The position numbers and the translations under genes were made by a program. From Nitrosovibrio sp. Nv4 (GTDB taxonomy: Bacteria; Pseudomonadota; Alphaproteobacteria; Acetobacterales; Acetobacteraceae): a stretch of DNA of 37,047 nucleotides. The first letter of the stretch is position 1. The number at the start of each line of letters is the position of its first letter. The stretch lies in the NCBI GenBank assembly GCA_943330455.2, contig CALQHT020000023.1, positions 1 to 37,047 of the forward strand, given 5' to 3'. This document shows, in pieces, positions 26,710-34,487 of this stretch. The notes below the pieces were generated by a model that saw only the letters and a list, made by a program, of their open reading frames with translations, ran no database searches and was not told the origin of the DNA.

Positions 26710-26928
26710 ATGCGAAGTCGCTTGCTGTTGCTTCCGATTCTCGGATCAACCATGGTCGTTGGTTGTCTGGTGGCGTTCATCTACACTCAGGTTGCCGATA
26801 CACTGCGCGTCGATGAGCGGGGCGTCCTGCGCAGACCGGTCCGCCAGGTCGGGGAGGAGATCGCCAGCACCGCCAAGTCGCTGACCGCCAGCGCTGAAAT
26901 GGCGGCCCATCTGCCTGATCAGCGGTAG
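26710..26928 (+). pseudogene. membrane-sensor fragment (N-terminus of an MCP-like receptor)
   Basis: Only 72 residues are encoded (GTG 26704 would add two). The first part is a membrane anchor, MRSRLLLLPILGSTMVVGCL, followed by VDERGVLRRPVRQVGEEIAS and ASAEMAAHLPD, which look like the start of a periplasmic sensor domain of a chemoreceptor. The frame ends at TAG 26926. After it no related sequence was found in any frame, so this is probably the remnant of a deleted receptor gene next to another broken one. Confidence 0.6.
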
Positions 26929-27199
26929 GCCGGTGCCGTGTCGCGGGCGAGCCGTTTGCCGCCAAGCCTGCAGCCTGCCCGACCGGTTGCTTGGGTTGCA
27001 GGCTGCCGCGTGGCGTCCCGTGTCTGGCGAACAGCAAACGATTGGCATCCGTGAAAGCCCCAGTTTGGAGCTGGGGTGGGTTCCCGGAAGTTCACGATCG
27101 ATGAACCTCAAACCCGTATCCGCGCGCACGCGCATCAGGGAGATCCCCCCGTTGCCACACCGCCATCGTCGCGGTCATTCAAACCTACAGGAGGTCGCA
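26929..27199. other. intergenic with two stem-loops
   Basis: AGCCTGCA (26965-26972) pairs with TGCAGGCT (26997-27004). CCCCAG/CTGGGG around a 7-base loop lies near 27059-27077. A very good ribosome site, AGGAGG, lies at 27189-27194 for the following gene. The first stem may be a terminator remnant; neither has a T-tract. Confidence 0.45.
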
Positions 27200-27997
27200 T
27201 TGGCCGTGAGCACCTTTGATCCCCTCGCCCTGAAGACCAGGAAACGTCGCCTGACCGGCAGGATCAAAGCGATGTTGTTTGCCTGTACGGGCGTGTTGTC
27301 GATCCTGGTCGTCACGGCGTTCAGTTGGGACGCCACCCAGGCGTGGCACAGTTTCCATGCCGCTCGGCAGATCCAGGCGTTCGATAAAGGCGCCAATATG
27401 TTCGTCGCCGGGCTGTTCGAAGTTCTGTTGGAGCGGCTTTATACCAATAACGGTTTGCAGGCAGCCGGTCCGGCCGATCCGGCCTTGCTGAAAGAGATCG
27501 AGGCGCGCCGCAAGCTTGTGCAGGAAAAATTCCGACCGGGCCTGGCGGACCTGGCGGCGCGGGACTTCTCGGACAAGCCCGCCTTGACCGCCGCCTTGGA
27601 CACCGCATTGAGCAAGGCGGATCAGTATCGATCCCAGGCCGATAAGGCGCTGGGTCTGCCACGCGATCAACGCGACGCGACTCTGGTGAAAACCTTCATT
27701 GCCGTGATTACCGACTCGGTGAATGCGTCGCTGAATCTCTGGTTCAGCGCCTTGCATCGCGCCGCCGAGGACGATCCGGCACTCGCCCGTCTGGCCACGA
27801 TCAAGGAGATCGGCTGGAAGATGCGCGATTATTCGGGACGGGAACGATCCAACATCTCCCAGGCGATTGCCTCGGGCCAGCCGGTCCCGGCCGCTCTCCT
27901 GGTTCAAAATACCGCACACCGTGCGCGGGTGGAGTTACTGTGGCAGCAACTTGAAAATCTGACCCGCGACAAGGCGACGCATCCGGCCATCCGCTAG
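27200..27997 (+). pseudogene. MCP-PilZ chemoreceptor, segment 1 (anchor and periplasmic sensor), ends in amber TAG
   Basis: This is the first part of a methyl-accepting chemotaxis protein whose remaining parts lie downstream in the same frame. It starts at TTG 27200, five bases after AGGAGG; GTG 27206 is an alternative. A basic N-terminus (KTRKRRLTGRIK) precedes TM1 (AMLFACTGVLSILVVTAFSW), then a helical periplasmic domain. The segment ends ATHPAIR-TAG at 27995-27997. The same frame continues after the TAG with AMDSARDQYFSAFLRL, which completes the sensor helix. A single C-to-T change from a Gln CAG explains the stop. No membrane-spanning signalling domain is present in this piece alone. Confidence 0.8.
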
Positions 27998-28000
27998 GCC

Positions 28001-28474
28001 ATGGACAGCGCGCGGGACCAGTATTTCAGCGCGTTCCTCCGGCTGAATGACGATCTGAAGCAGCGTGGCGATGACGGCGGTAAATACGGGACCACGCCGT
28101 CCGATTACGTTGCCGTGACGACCCCTCAGATCGGCGCTCTGCTCAACGTGATGTACGCGGCGGGCACGGCCAGTGAGGGCTACGCGGATCAACGCGCCGC
28201 CGATGCGCGCATGACGTTTGTGATAATGGCATCCCTGGCGGTCTTCGGCCTGCTGACGTCCATTGGGACGGTGGTCGTGATCACACGCCGGGTCGCAATG
28301 CCGCTGACAACCATGACCACTGTCATGAGCCGTCTGGCCGAAAACGATACCTCGGTCGAGGTCCCGGCGCTTGATCGCTTGGATGAGGTCGGGGCGATGG
28401 CCCGATCGGTTCAGGTGTTCAAGGACAATATGATCGACAACAATCGCCTGACCGCGGAGAAGGCGATCGACTAG
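28001..28474 (+). pseudogene. MCP-PilZ chemoreceptor, segment 2 (TM2 and HAMP), ends in amber TAG
   Basis: This is the same frame as segment 1, separated by one TAG and one codon. It carries the end of the sensor domain, TM2 (MTFVIMASLAVFGLLTSIGT) and a HAMP linker (TRRVAMPLTTMTTVMSRLAE, then PALDRLDEVGAMARSVQVFK). It ends EKAID-TAG at 28472-28474. After that stop the frame goes on with [18 protein letters not shown], the normal continuation in Rhodospirillales receptors, where a Gln is expected at the stop position. No ribosome site precedes ATG 28001, so independent translation is unlikely. Confidence 0.8.
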
Positions 28475-28501
28475 GCCGCCAGAGACCGTCGCCAGGCGGC
28501 G

Positions 28502-29362
28502 ATGGACCGTCACACGCAGGATTTTGGCACATCCGTGGCTGGTGTCATGGCCAGGCTGGTGCAATCCGCCACCGACATGCGCGCCGCCGCGAGCGAAATG
28601 TCGGAGGCCGCGAAACGGACCAACCTTAGTACCTCCAGCGCCGTTGAAGGGGTCAACACGTCGTCGGCCAATCTCAATGCCGTCGCCGTGGCGGCCGAAC
28701 AGATGGCAGCCAGCATCAACGAGATCAGTCAGCAGGTGGCGCATGTCACCTCGGCGGTGACCCAGGCGGTCGATCGCGCGGCGACCACGGACGCCAAGGT
28801 GGCGGGCATGGCGGAGGCGGCCGAACGGATCGGCGATGTGGTGAGGCTTATTACCGATATCGCGGCGCAGACCAATCTGCTGGCGTTGAACGCAACCATA
28901 GAGGCCGCCCGGGCCGGCGATGCCGGCAAGGGCTTTGCCGTGGTCGCCGGGGAGGTCAAGAGCCTGGCCGCCCAGACCGCCCGCGCCACCGAGCAGATCG
29001 GCGCCCAGATCGTGGCGATCCGGGGCGCCACCGACGAAGCGGTGTCCGCGGTGCACGAAGTCAGCCTCGCCATCCGTCAGGTGGAGTCGGTCGCCGGCGC
29101 TATCGCCGCGGCGGTGGAGGAGCAGGCCGCCGCGACCCAGGAGATCAGCAGCAGCGTCCAGAGCGTCACCCAGGCCACCGCCACCGCCGCGCAGTCGATG
29201 GAACAGGTGCTGTCGATCGCGGTGCGGACAGATACGATCAGCCAGTCCGTTCTGACCGCGGCGGGGGAGGTCGGCCAGACCTCCGACACCTTGCGGACCG
29301 AGGTCAACGACTTCCTGGCCGCCATGTCTCGGGTCGATTCCCGAAGAACGGCGAGCCTATGA
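28502..29362 (+). pseudogene. MCP-PilZ chemoreceptor, segment 3 (cytoplasmic signalling domain)
   Basis: This is the third piece in the same frame, 286 residues from ATG 28502. It contains a complete MCP signalling coiled coil with the hairpin tip [20 protein letters not shown] and [15 protein letters not shown], which binds CheA and CheW in family members, and flanking methylation helices. It ends [12 protein letters not shown] at TGA 29360. The PilZ domain continues in another frame: dropping one C of the CCC run at 29340-29342 would give [17 protein letters not shown] and join the two. Without segments 1 and 2 this domain would be soluble. Confidence 0.85.
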
Positions 29363-29384
29363 GCGCATCTCCGGCGCCGGCGCC

Positions 29385-29657
29385 ATGGCCGTCTTGCATA
29401 TCGCCGGGCAAGCTGAAGCGAAGGCCGTCATCAGGAACATCTCGTTGGGCGGCATGTCCCTGGGACACGACGGCCAGGTGCCATCCGGCACCACCATGCA
29501 GGTCGAACTCCCGGCGGGCGGCACGGTATCGGGCCGTGTCGTGCGATCCGAGGGTGGGGAACTGGCCATATCGCTCCGCCAGGATGCCGCGACGCAGGCT
29601 CTTGTGACCAAGACTCTCGATGCGTTCCGGCACCCCCAGCGGAAGCAGGCCGCATGA
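29385..29657 (+). pseudogene. PilZ domain, C-terminal part of the broken chemoreceptor
   Basis: The 90-residue frame shows the PilZ core: VIRNISLGGMSL (the DxSxxG-like motif, with N for D) and beta strands MQVELPAGGTVSGRVV and GELAISL. PilZ domains of this type bind cyclic di-GMP. The upstream RxxxR-like segment ([13 protein letters not shown]) lies in the same frame from 29343 and is cut off from the ATG. This indicates the domain was fused to the MCP and separated by a +1 frameshift. As a stand-alone gene it would lack its ligand-binding arginines. Confidence 0.75.
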
Positions 29658-29698
29658 ACGATTGATGCCGACGGGCGGGGCCGTTGGCCGAGACCGCC

Positions 29699-29828
29699 CC
29701 TTTGCCGTCGTTGCCGACCTTGATTTGGCAACTTGCGCTTCGACGGCGGGGAGCGGGTTGGCGGACCAAGTCCAGCAATGACGATGAGGGGAGGCCTATC
29801 GGTCGTTGTTTTGGCTGGTCGGTACGAG
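29699..29828. repeat. palindromic intergenic repeat, copy A (degenerate)
   Basis: The inner palindrome (GTCGTTGCCGACCTTGATTT to AAGTCCAGCAATGACGA, 29707-29784) is followed by an outer arm resembling CGGTCGTTGTTTTGGCTGGT near 29800-29820. Copies B (30801-30922) and C (31002-31163) have the same order of inner and outer motifs. The left outer arm is missing here. Confidence 0.7.
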
Positions 29829-29920
29829 ACACCGCTGCGTGGCCATCCAAGCTGGCCCGACGTCGCCATCCCGGCCTATAATCGCCTTCAGTGAAGACAA
29901 CACAGAAGGGCAGGGCCAGG

Positions 29921-30709
29921 ATGGCAAACGATCCAATCGTCGACGCAACCGCGCTTTCAGGTCTCGGCTCCATTCGCTACCTGGACGCGCGTGATCAAGC
30001 AGCGTTCGATGCCGGTGCGGCTCCGAACGCAATGCGGGTCGCCTCGGACGGATGGGACACCGCTGCCAAGGCGGCCGGTGTCGGCTTCCACGACCTGGCG
30101 CATTGGGAGCGGGAGATCGCCGCGCTCGGCCTGGACGACACCATGCTGGCCGCCGTCTACGACAATGGTGGCATGACCAACGCCGCCCGTGTCTGGTTCA
30201 TGTTGCAGCATTACGGCGCGCGTGCGGTGATCATCAACGGCGGCTGGCCGGCGATGCAGGGGCTGTCGCTGCCGGCGGGCCTGCCCGCATCCACGAAACC
30301 GTTCCATGCGCGGGAGAATGCCGGCGCGGTCGGGCTGGTGGAGCGCACCACGCTCCGCGATCAGCTGAATGGCCAGGCGCATGTGTTCGATACTCGCACA
30401 CCCAAGGAATATTCCGGGGAGGATCAGCGCAAGAACCCGCGCGGCGGCCATCTGCCGGGGGCGCGAAACCTCTCGCACACTGAGCTGATGACCAACGGCA
30501 TCGTGCACACCGGGCCGGCGTTGCGCGCCATGCTGGAAGGCGTCGGCTTCCAGGCGAGCGACCGGATTGTCACGCATTGCGAGGGGGGCGGACGCGCGGC
30601 CTTGGCTGCCGCGGCGGCGGTGCGCGCCGGGTTTGGGGATGTGCGGGTGTACTATCACAGCTTCTCCGACTGGTCGCGCGACGATAGCTGCCCGGTGGTG
30701 CGGGACTGA
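29921..30709 (+). CDS. rhodanese-type sulfurtransferase (two-domain)
   Basis: This 262-residue protein has two rhodanese domains in the style of thiosulfate/mercaptopyruvate sulfurtransferases. The N-terminal, inactive domain has Asp in place of Cys (AAVYDNGGMTNAARVWFML). The C-terminal domain has the active-site C220 in THCEGGGRAALAA, and VFDTRTPKEYSGE and GGHLPGARNLSHTEL are typical. The loop CEGGGR differs from the CRxGxT of rhodaneses and CGSGVT of mercaptopyruvate enzymes, so the sulfur donor is uncertain. ATG 29921 is preceded by AGGGCAGG; GTG 29891 is possible. It stands alone between palindromic repeats. Confidence 0.88.
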   Translation: MANDPIVDATALSGLGSIRYLDARDQAAFDAGAAPNAMRVASDGWDTAAKAAGVGFHDLAHWEREIAALGLDDTMLAAVYDNGGMTNAARVWFMLQHYGARAVIINGGWPAMQGLSLPAGLPASTKPFHARENAGAVGLVERTTLRDQLNGQAHVFDTRTPKEYSGEDQRKNPRGGHLPGARNLSHTELMTNGIVHTGPALRAMLEGVGFQASDRIVTHCEGGGRAALAAAAAVRAGFGDVRVYYHSFSDWSRDDSCPVVRD

Positions 30710-30727
30710 TCCCAGGGACCGCCGCCA

Positions 30728-30766
30728 GGAACTGCCCCCTGGAACTGCCCCCTGGAACCGCCCCCT
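30728..30766. repeat. 13-bp tandem repeat after the sulfurtransferase gene
   Basis: Three adjacent 13-bp units (GGAACTGCCCCCT twice, then GGAACCGCCCCCT) begin at 30728, 30741 and 30754, with degenerate flanking units on both sides. They start about 20 bp after the stop codon and can also pair with the flanking CCAGG/CCTGG blocks. Confidence 0.8.
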
Positions 30767-30800
30767 GGGGACTGACCCCGGGGACCGCTGCACCGTCCCT

Positions 30801-30922
30801 TCGTCATCGCCGAGCTTGACCCGGCAATCCGCGCTTCAACGGAAGGAAAGGATTGCCGGATCAAGTCGAGCACCGACAGAGAGGGAATGGCGCATCGGTC
30901 AAAGGGCAGGTCGGTTGGAATA
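30801..30922. repeat. palindromic intergenic repeat, copy B
   Basis: The inner palindrome consists of TCGTCATCGCCGAGCTTGAC and the inverse GATTGCCGGATCAAGTCGAG, with CGCGCTTCAACGG between them. It is followed by the right outer arm CATCGGTCAAAGGGCAGGTC. It is degenerate relative to copy C, and the left outer arm is not visible. Confidence 0.7.
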
Positions 30923-31001
30923 GCGGTTCCATTTTGGCGTGTGGCCAGCCCACACCATCATGGCCCGCGTAAACCGGCCACCCACGGCTTTTCTGCGATT
31001 A

Positions 31002-31163
31002 ATACCAACCCGCCAAAACAATGACCCATAGGCGTCCCCTCATCGTCATTGCCGGACTTGATCCGGCAACCCACCCCCTGCCGTTGAAGCGCGGGTTGCC
31101 GGGTCAAGCCCGGTAATGACGGAGAGGGCGGTTCATAGGTCATTGTTTCGGCCGGTTGGTATA
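31002..31163. repeat. palindromic intergenic repeat, copy C (complete)
   Basis: The outer arms are ATACCAACCCGCCAAAACAA (from 31002) and the inverse, ending ...GGTTGGTAT near 31162. The inner arms are CGTCATTGCCGGACTTGATC (31044) and GGGTCAAGCCCGGTAATGAC (31100). The central spacer contains CCGTTGAAGCGCGG. The whole 162 bp can fold into one long, nested hairpin. The inner motif resembles dispersed palindromes known to me from alphaproteobacterial intergenic regions. Confidence 0.8.
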
Positions 31164-31228
31164 ACACGGCAACTCGTGGATGGAGGCCCGTTCACAACCC
31201 GTATTAAGCAGTCGTTGTTACCCGTCGC

Positions 31229-33052
31229 CTAACCGGCGACCGTGACCGTAACGTGGTCCGGGACCGGGACAACCTGTGTGTCGGGCAGCGTCCAGAACGT
31301 GTCCCCCTCCTGGAAGCCGCAGCGTGAGAACAAGTCCCGGCACGGAAAGTTCAACTCTGTCTTCAACAGTCGGCCTCTGATGTCCCCGTGGGTATCGTTG
31401 CGAACCCTGCCGATGATCGTTCCCATCACGGCTTCCTCGACACCCAGCCCGAGGACACGACACGACATCACCCATTGCTCGATCGAGGCTCCAGACACCA
31501 GGACGACGCCGACCAGGCCGTAATGCCCGGCAAAATTGTCTTCGACGTCGAAGACATAGTAGCGCCCGCCATGTCCGAGGAACCGTTCGCAGTCTTCGTG
31601 GCGCCACCGCCGGCCCGTGGTGTTGAATTGGTTGGTCTTGTTGATCAGCTCAAATGCACGGGCAAATCGCGGATGCTCCGTATTGTCGATGACGGATATG
31701 CTCACGTTGGGCGAGGCGGATTGCAGAAACTCCTCCCGCGACATCGTTGCCCGCCTGTCTTCGCGCTCGAACTGGCGTTGTATCATTTCTGTTCGGTTGG
31801 AGGATTCGGCGGTAACGGAGGCGACCTGAGTCTCGCTGGCCCAGAGCAGGGTCTGGCGGAGGTAATAGGGGTGGCGGCCGAGAATCCGCATATCGGGGTA
31901 GGCGCTTTGCATCGCGTTGCGCTCGACCGGGTTGTCGTCCACGAACACCACGGATCGGGGCAGAATGTTCATGCCGGCCAGGATGTCCGCCATGTTTTCG
32001 GCCTTGGGTCGCCAGTTGATGCGCACCGCGGCAAAATCAGTCAGGGAAATCCGGCGATCGAAGATCTTGTCCCAGATCTCACGGATGCGCCCCTCGTCAT
32101 TCTTGCTGATGATGGCCAGCAGGATGCCGCGCTGTTTCAGATATTGCAGGGCTTCGACGACCCCGCTGGGCCAACCCGCGATCATCAAGGGCGAGACGTC
32201 TACCATGTCGCCGCTGACGCCATTCCACAGCGTGTCGTCCAGATCCAGCACAACCGCCTTGACCGCATCGGCCTGGCGGACCACGCGGTGCATGGCGATC
32301 AATTCGGCCCAGACCGCGTTTGGATACTCATCCCGTCGAGAGAGCCGAAAATGGTCTCGCAGATACGCGATCGGTTCCATCCGTCCCGAGATTCGAGTGT
32401 GCGGCGCCACGGTTGCGTTGTGGGTGGTGGCGTTCACCAGGTCGTCTTGCAGATAGCGTCGGCCGAGTGAGGATGCGATCCGGTCCAGGTCCAGGATATA
32501 GGCGTTCTTTCGTTGAGTAACGATAGATTCAAGATATTCGTTCAGTCTGGAAACAAAATACTCCGGATTTCGCATGTCGAAGCGCGGAAATAATTTGCCG
32601 AGGGGATTTGCCTGCGGCACCAGGAAGTTCGCGACGAAGGTCAAGACGCCGTGGCTGGTGTTCCAGGCGAGCAGGCTATCGAGTTTGAATGCCAACCGCT
32701 TGCAGGCAAGCGTAAACAGCTTTTCGTGCGCCTCGGCCGTGGCCATTCCGAGCGTCGCGAACTGGCGTCCCATCAGGCCGGCAAGCGGCATCTGCACGAC
32801 CTGAAAATCGTAGTTCATATCGGGGTCGTAGGGCGGGGGAGGGCTGCCGTTATTGGTATTGATCACATCGACGGGAACGCCGGAGGGATTGGTCCGATGG
32901 AATCCCCAGGTGATCAGATGGCACGACCCCACGAAGGCAAGCCGGGTCAGCGGCAACGGCGCGACCGACAGGGACGTTGGCGACAGGAACGCCGCACCGT
33001 TGTGGCGACCATGCCACTCGGCCAACGTGGGATCGATCACAGGGCGAATCAT
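31229..33052 (-). CDS. FkbH-like protein (HAD-IIIC phosphatase plus acyltransferase-like domain)
   Basis: This 607-residue protein has the FkbH layout. The N-terminal 250 residues resemble an SGNH-type region (FVGSCHLITWGF). The central HAD-IIIC domain has D270 and D272 in VLDLDDTLWNGVSGD, with later motifs AIISKNDEGR and VVFVDDNPVERNAM. The C-terminal part is GNAT-like (RAFELINKTNQFNTTGRRW, FGLVGVVLV-like strand). FkbH proteins load glyceryl units from 1,3-bisphosphoglycerate onto carrier proteins, or act in glycan and polyketide assembly. No carrier protein or synthase is adjacent, so the product is unknown. ATG 33052 is preceded by GGAG at good spacing. Confidence 0.85.
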   Translation of the reverse strand: MIRPVIDPTLAEWHGRHNGAAFLSPTSLSVAPLPLTRLAFVGSCHLITWGFHRTNPSGVPVDVINTNNGSPPPPYDPDMNYDFQVVQMPLAGLMGRQFATLGMATAEAHEKLFTLACKRLAFKLDSLLAWNTSHGVLTFVANFLVPQANPLGKLFPRFDMRNPEYFVSRLNEYLESIVTQRKNAYILDLDRIASSLGRRYLQDDLVNATTHNATVAPHTRISGRMEPIAYLRDHFRLSRRDEYPNAVWAELIAMHRVVRQADAVKAVVLDLDDTLWNGVSGDMVDVSPLMIAGWPSGVVEALQYLKQRGILLAIISKNDEGRIREIWDKIFDRRISLTDFAAVRINWRPKAENMADILAGMNILPRSVVFVDDNPVERNAMQSAYPDMRILGRHPYYLRQTLLWASETQVASVTAESSNRTEMIQRQFEREDRRATMSREEFLQSASPNVSISVIDNTEHPRFARAFELINKTNQFNTTGRRWRHEDCERFLGHGGRYYVFDVEDNFAGHYGLVGVVLVSGASIEQWVMSCRVLGLGVEEAVMGTIIGRVRNDTHGDIRGRLLKTELNFPCRDLFSRCGFQEGDTFWTLPDTQVVPVPDHVTVTVAG

Positions 33053-33170
33053 GACGAACTCCGGATTGCGCCGATCCTATGTCAGCGGCGATGCCGACGA
33101 CCAACAGAATCTATGATCCCGGCGGCCTGGAACCGGGTGTCGAGGACGTCTCGATCCGGCTCCGTTGGTC

Positions 33171-34487
33171 TTATGGTGCCGCCAACCCGGCGCGTCGCGC
33201 AAACAACCGTGACAACGGGCTCGCCGGCTTCCAGGCCAGCCGTTCGGTGACCAGAGCCGCTGCCAATCCGGTCTGATCGGCGCGGAACGCGGCCTCGATC
33301 AAGGTCAGGTCCAACAGGTCCCGCTGGGCGTGGCTGCCGCCGAACCGGTGGGCGATGGCGCGGACGGGGCGCAGCAGCGACGCCGTGGTGGCGTAATCGC
33401 CATCACCGAACGCCCGGATCGCCTGGGCGACGGGATAGCCGACGTCGCGCGTGAAGGCCGCGTTGTCGCCGAAGCCGCGCAAAGCCTCGCGTTGGGACGC
33501 CAGCACCTCGTTCGCCGCGTCCCGTCGTCCGGCGCCGACGAAGGCCATCACCGCGTGCACGTCGTTGAACGCGTAGTTGCCGGCTGTGGCGATGGGGGCC
33601 CAGCGATCCGCCACGGCTGCCCAGCGGTCACCCACCTCGATCCCGCGCAGATGCAGCCGCCACAGCAGCGCCGAGGCATCGATCAGGTCCAGCACCACGC
33701 TGGATTGCCCGCCATGCACCGGCCCGTCGAACAGCGCCAGGGCGGCTTCGGTGTCGCCCAGTTCCAACTGATACAGCGCGACATGCCACCAGTTATGCAC
33801 CGCGAAGAAACTGTCGCGCGACCAGGCGTCGGGATTGCCCGTCATCCAGGCGATGCCGTCATGCGGACGGCCCTGCATCTCCAGCACATGCGCGACCGCG
33901 TGCTGCGACCAGGCGTCGCGTGGCTGCAATTCGACACCGAGCCGCCCCTGAGCCTCGGCTTCCGTGTATTGGCCGTTTTCCTCCAGCCCGAACGCATGCA
34001 TGCCCAGGATCGCGTGATAGGCCGGCATGGAGCGGTCCCATTCCGGCAGCGCCCGCACGATCCGGTCGCGCAGCATCCGCGCCTGGCCGGTGAAGAAGTC
34101 GATCTGGTGCCCGACCTGCAAGGCGACCGCGTCCAACGGATCGGCGATGGCGACATCTTCCAGCACGCGTCCGGCGGCATGCCAGCGCCCATCGGCAAGG
34201 TGGCCGAGGGCAGCGACATGGCCGCGTTCGGCCTCGGTGCCGCCCAGGGTCAGGGTCGCGTCGTGGGAGGCGCGGGCGACCTTCATCCCGTCGGGCTCGG
34301 TGCCGAGAACATGCATATAGCCCTTCAGCACATGCGCCATCACGAAGCCGGGGCTGGCGTCCAGCGCCGCATCGACACTGGCGACCGGGTCCTCGATCAG
34401 GCAGCGAAGCTGGTGGCAGGCAATGTCGTACTGGGCAACGGCATCCGGGCTGGCGCCGGTCGGGTGGGGGCTGGTGGTCGCGGTCAC
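33171..34487 (-). CDS. tetratricopeptide (TTC38-like) protein
   Basis: This 438-residue all-helical protein resembles the tetratricopeptide repeat protein 38 group: GFVMAHVLKGYMHVLGTEPD, then WDRSMPAYHAILGMHAFGLEE, DAWSQHAVAHVLEMQGR and NWWHVALYQLELGDTEAAL. There is no signal peptide or membrane segment, so it is cytoplasmic. GTG 34487 has AGGAGG upstream (on the minus strand, about 34497-34502), and the start overlaps the stop of the methyltransferase gene by four bases. The family has no established biochemical function in bacteria. Coupling to a DNA methyltransferase gene is notable but may be incidental. Confidence 0.88.
   Translation of the reverse strand: MTATTSPHPTGASPDAVAQYDIACHQLRCLIEDPVASVDAALDASPGFVMAHVLKGYMHVLGTEPDGMKVARASHDATLTLGGTEAERGHVAALGHLADGRWHAAGRVLEDVAIADPLDAVALQVGHQIDFFTGQARMLRDRIVRALPEWDRSMPAYHAILGMHAFGLEENGQYTEAEAQGRLGVELQPRDAWSQHAVAHVLEMQGRPHDGIAWMTGNPDAWSRDSFFAVHNWWHVALYQLELGDTEAALALFDGPVHGGQSSVVLDLIDASALLWRLHLRGIEVGDRWAAVADRWAPIATAGNYAFNDVHAVMAFVGAGRRDAANEVLASQREALRGFGDNAAFTRDVGYPVAQAIRAFGDGDYATTASLLRPVRAIAHRFGGSHAQRDLLDLTLIEAAFRADQTGLAAALVTERLAWKPASPLSRLFARRAGLAAP

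Noticed and set aside
27995-28474. Amber codons as deliberate recoding (pyrrolysine or read-through)
   Set aside because: No supporting element is visible, other genes are not affected in this way, and the same gene carries a frameshift, so decay is simpler.
31388-32470. 360-codon plus-strand open frame opposite the FkbH-like gene
   Set aside because: Antisense shadow; the minus-strand HAD motifs are decisive.
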